Assembly: GCA_919903585.1 (NCBI GenBank)
Contig: CAKKST010000466.1
Span: 1 to 5,999 of the forward strand
DNA length: 5,999 nucleotides
Source: Nitrospiria bacterium
GTDB taxonomy: Bacteria > Nitrospirota > CAKKRA01 > 9FT-COMBO-42-15
Direction of reading: 5' to 3'
Shown piece after piece: positions 5,605-5,999 of the stretch (position 1 is its first letter; every line of letters begins with the position of its first letter). The notes beneath the pieces were generated by a model. The model was given only the letters and a program-made list of their open reading frames with translations. It was not told where the DNA came from and made no database searches. Made by a program: the position numbers and the translations under genes.

Positions 5605-5999
5605 ATTTTTTCACCCCTTCCAAAAATGGTTTGATTAAGTCCATTGGCAGCGGGAAAAGTATCGTTGAATTTTTCTCTGTTGCTATCTCTGTTAAGGTTT
5701 GCAGGTATCTCAACTGTATTGCAATCGGGTTCTGGGACATGAGCTTTGCTGCCTCAAGAATCTTGTACGATGCGGCAAGCTCGCCCTCTGCATGTATCAC
5801 CTTTGCCCTCTTTTCCCTTTCTGCCTCTGCCTGCTTTGCCATTGCCCTCTTCATCTCCTCAGGCAGGTCTATGGCCTTTACCTCCACATTTGCAACCTTT
5901 ATACCCCATGGGTCTGTGTGTTTGTCCAGAATCTCCTGAAGCCGCTGATTAATCTTATCCCTCTCTGCTAAGAGTTCATCAAGCTCTGCCTGTCCGCAT
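5603..5999 (-). CDS. Slipin/stomatin-like SPFH-domain membrane protein, C-terminal part (5' end outside window)
   Basis: The frame is open from the right window edge to a TAG, giving 131 residues. They read GQAELDELLAERDKIN at the edge, then HTDPWGIKVANVEVKAIDLP, an Ala/Glu/Lys-rich stretch KRAMAKQAEAEREKRAKVI, HAEGELAASYKILEAA, and a C-terminal block ending ILFPLPMDL. This is the hallmark end of the slipin subgroup of SPFH proteins: end of the band-7 domain, coiled-coil segment, oligomerisation tail. Such proteins form membrane-anchored ring assemblies and are often encoded beside an NfeD membrane protein, which would be expected to the right of this window. The N-terminal membrane anchor is not visible. 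A GTG at 5885-5887 is an internal valine, not a start, because family homology continues upstream of it. The lapA-like gene follows eight bases downstream. Confidence 0.92.
   Translation of the reverse strand, partial: CGQAELDELLAERDKINQRLQEILDKHTDPWGIKVANVEVKAIDLPEEMKRAMAKQAEAEREKRAKVIHAEGELAASYKILEAAKLMSQNPIAIQLRYLQTLTEIATEKNSTILFPLPMDLIKPFLEGVKK

Noticed and set aside
5603..5887. Slipin starting at the GTG at 5885-5887 as a complete 94-residue protein
   Set aside because: The frame continues upstream to the window edge with clear slipin sequence (AELDELLAERDKIN, DPWGIKV), so this GTG is an internal valine.
5526..5939. A 137-residue open frame on the plus strand, with two other overlapping plus-strand frames nearby
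   Set aside because: It is antisense to the slipin and lapA-like genes, whose family motifs are clear on the other strand.

Overview
The window looks like part of the chromosome of an anaerobic, diderm-type bacterium, probably an uncultivated lineage. Nitrospirota or a deltaproteobacterial relative are my best guesses, at low confidence. The evidence is a large 2-hydroxyacyl-CoA-dehydratase-type activase, which belongs to anaerobic, oxygen-sensitive iron-sulfur chemistry. AT-leaning intergenic DNA packed with CCCCC/GGGGG hairpins and GTAGGGG...CCCCTAC palindromes also fits, since I associate such DNA with those lineages. No phylogenetic marker gene is present, so this rests on impression.

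Positions 581-5999 form one tightly packed minus-strand gene run, read from right to left. It starts with the C-terminal 131 residues of a slipin/stomatin-type SPFH membrane protein, whose 5' part lies beyond the right edge. Next come a 63-residue two-helix LapA-like membrane protein, a 194-residue MarC-family membrane protein, and a 1406-residue activase/reductase-like protein. Junctions are 8 nt, a 1-nt stop/start overlap (TAATG), and 17 nt, so co-transcription is very likely. No internal promoter or terminator is visible.

The 1406-residue protein is the main item. It has two tandem ASKHA ATPase domains, a cysteine-rich linker, and two tandem modules resembling dehydratase D-component/DUF2229 proteins. 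Both halves are internal duplications. The four cysteines that a homodimeric activator would supply from two subunits are all present in one chain. The two C-terminal modules also share aligned cysteines. This architecture is known in anaerobes, but to my knowledge the substrate is not established.

Positions 71-580 are noncoding and highly structured. They hold five palindromes with GTAGGG-type arms and differing cores. Two of these, next to the activase stop codon, look like tandem intrinsic terminators for the minus-strand operon. They also hold a 276-bp MITE-like segment (171-446) with perfect 17-bp terminal inverted repeats, filled with G/C-tract hairpins and sitting between two of the palindromes. 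Positions 1-70 may hold the start of another minus-strand gene that runs off the left edge, at low confidence.
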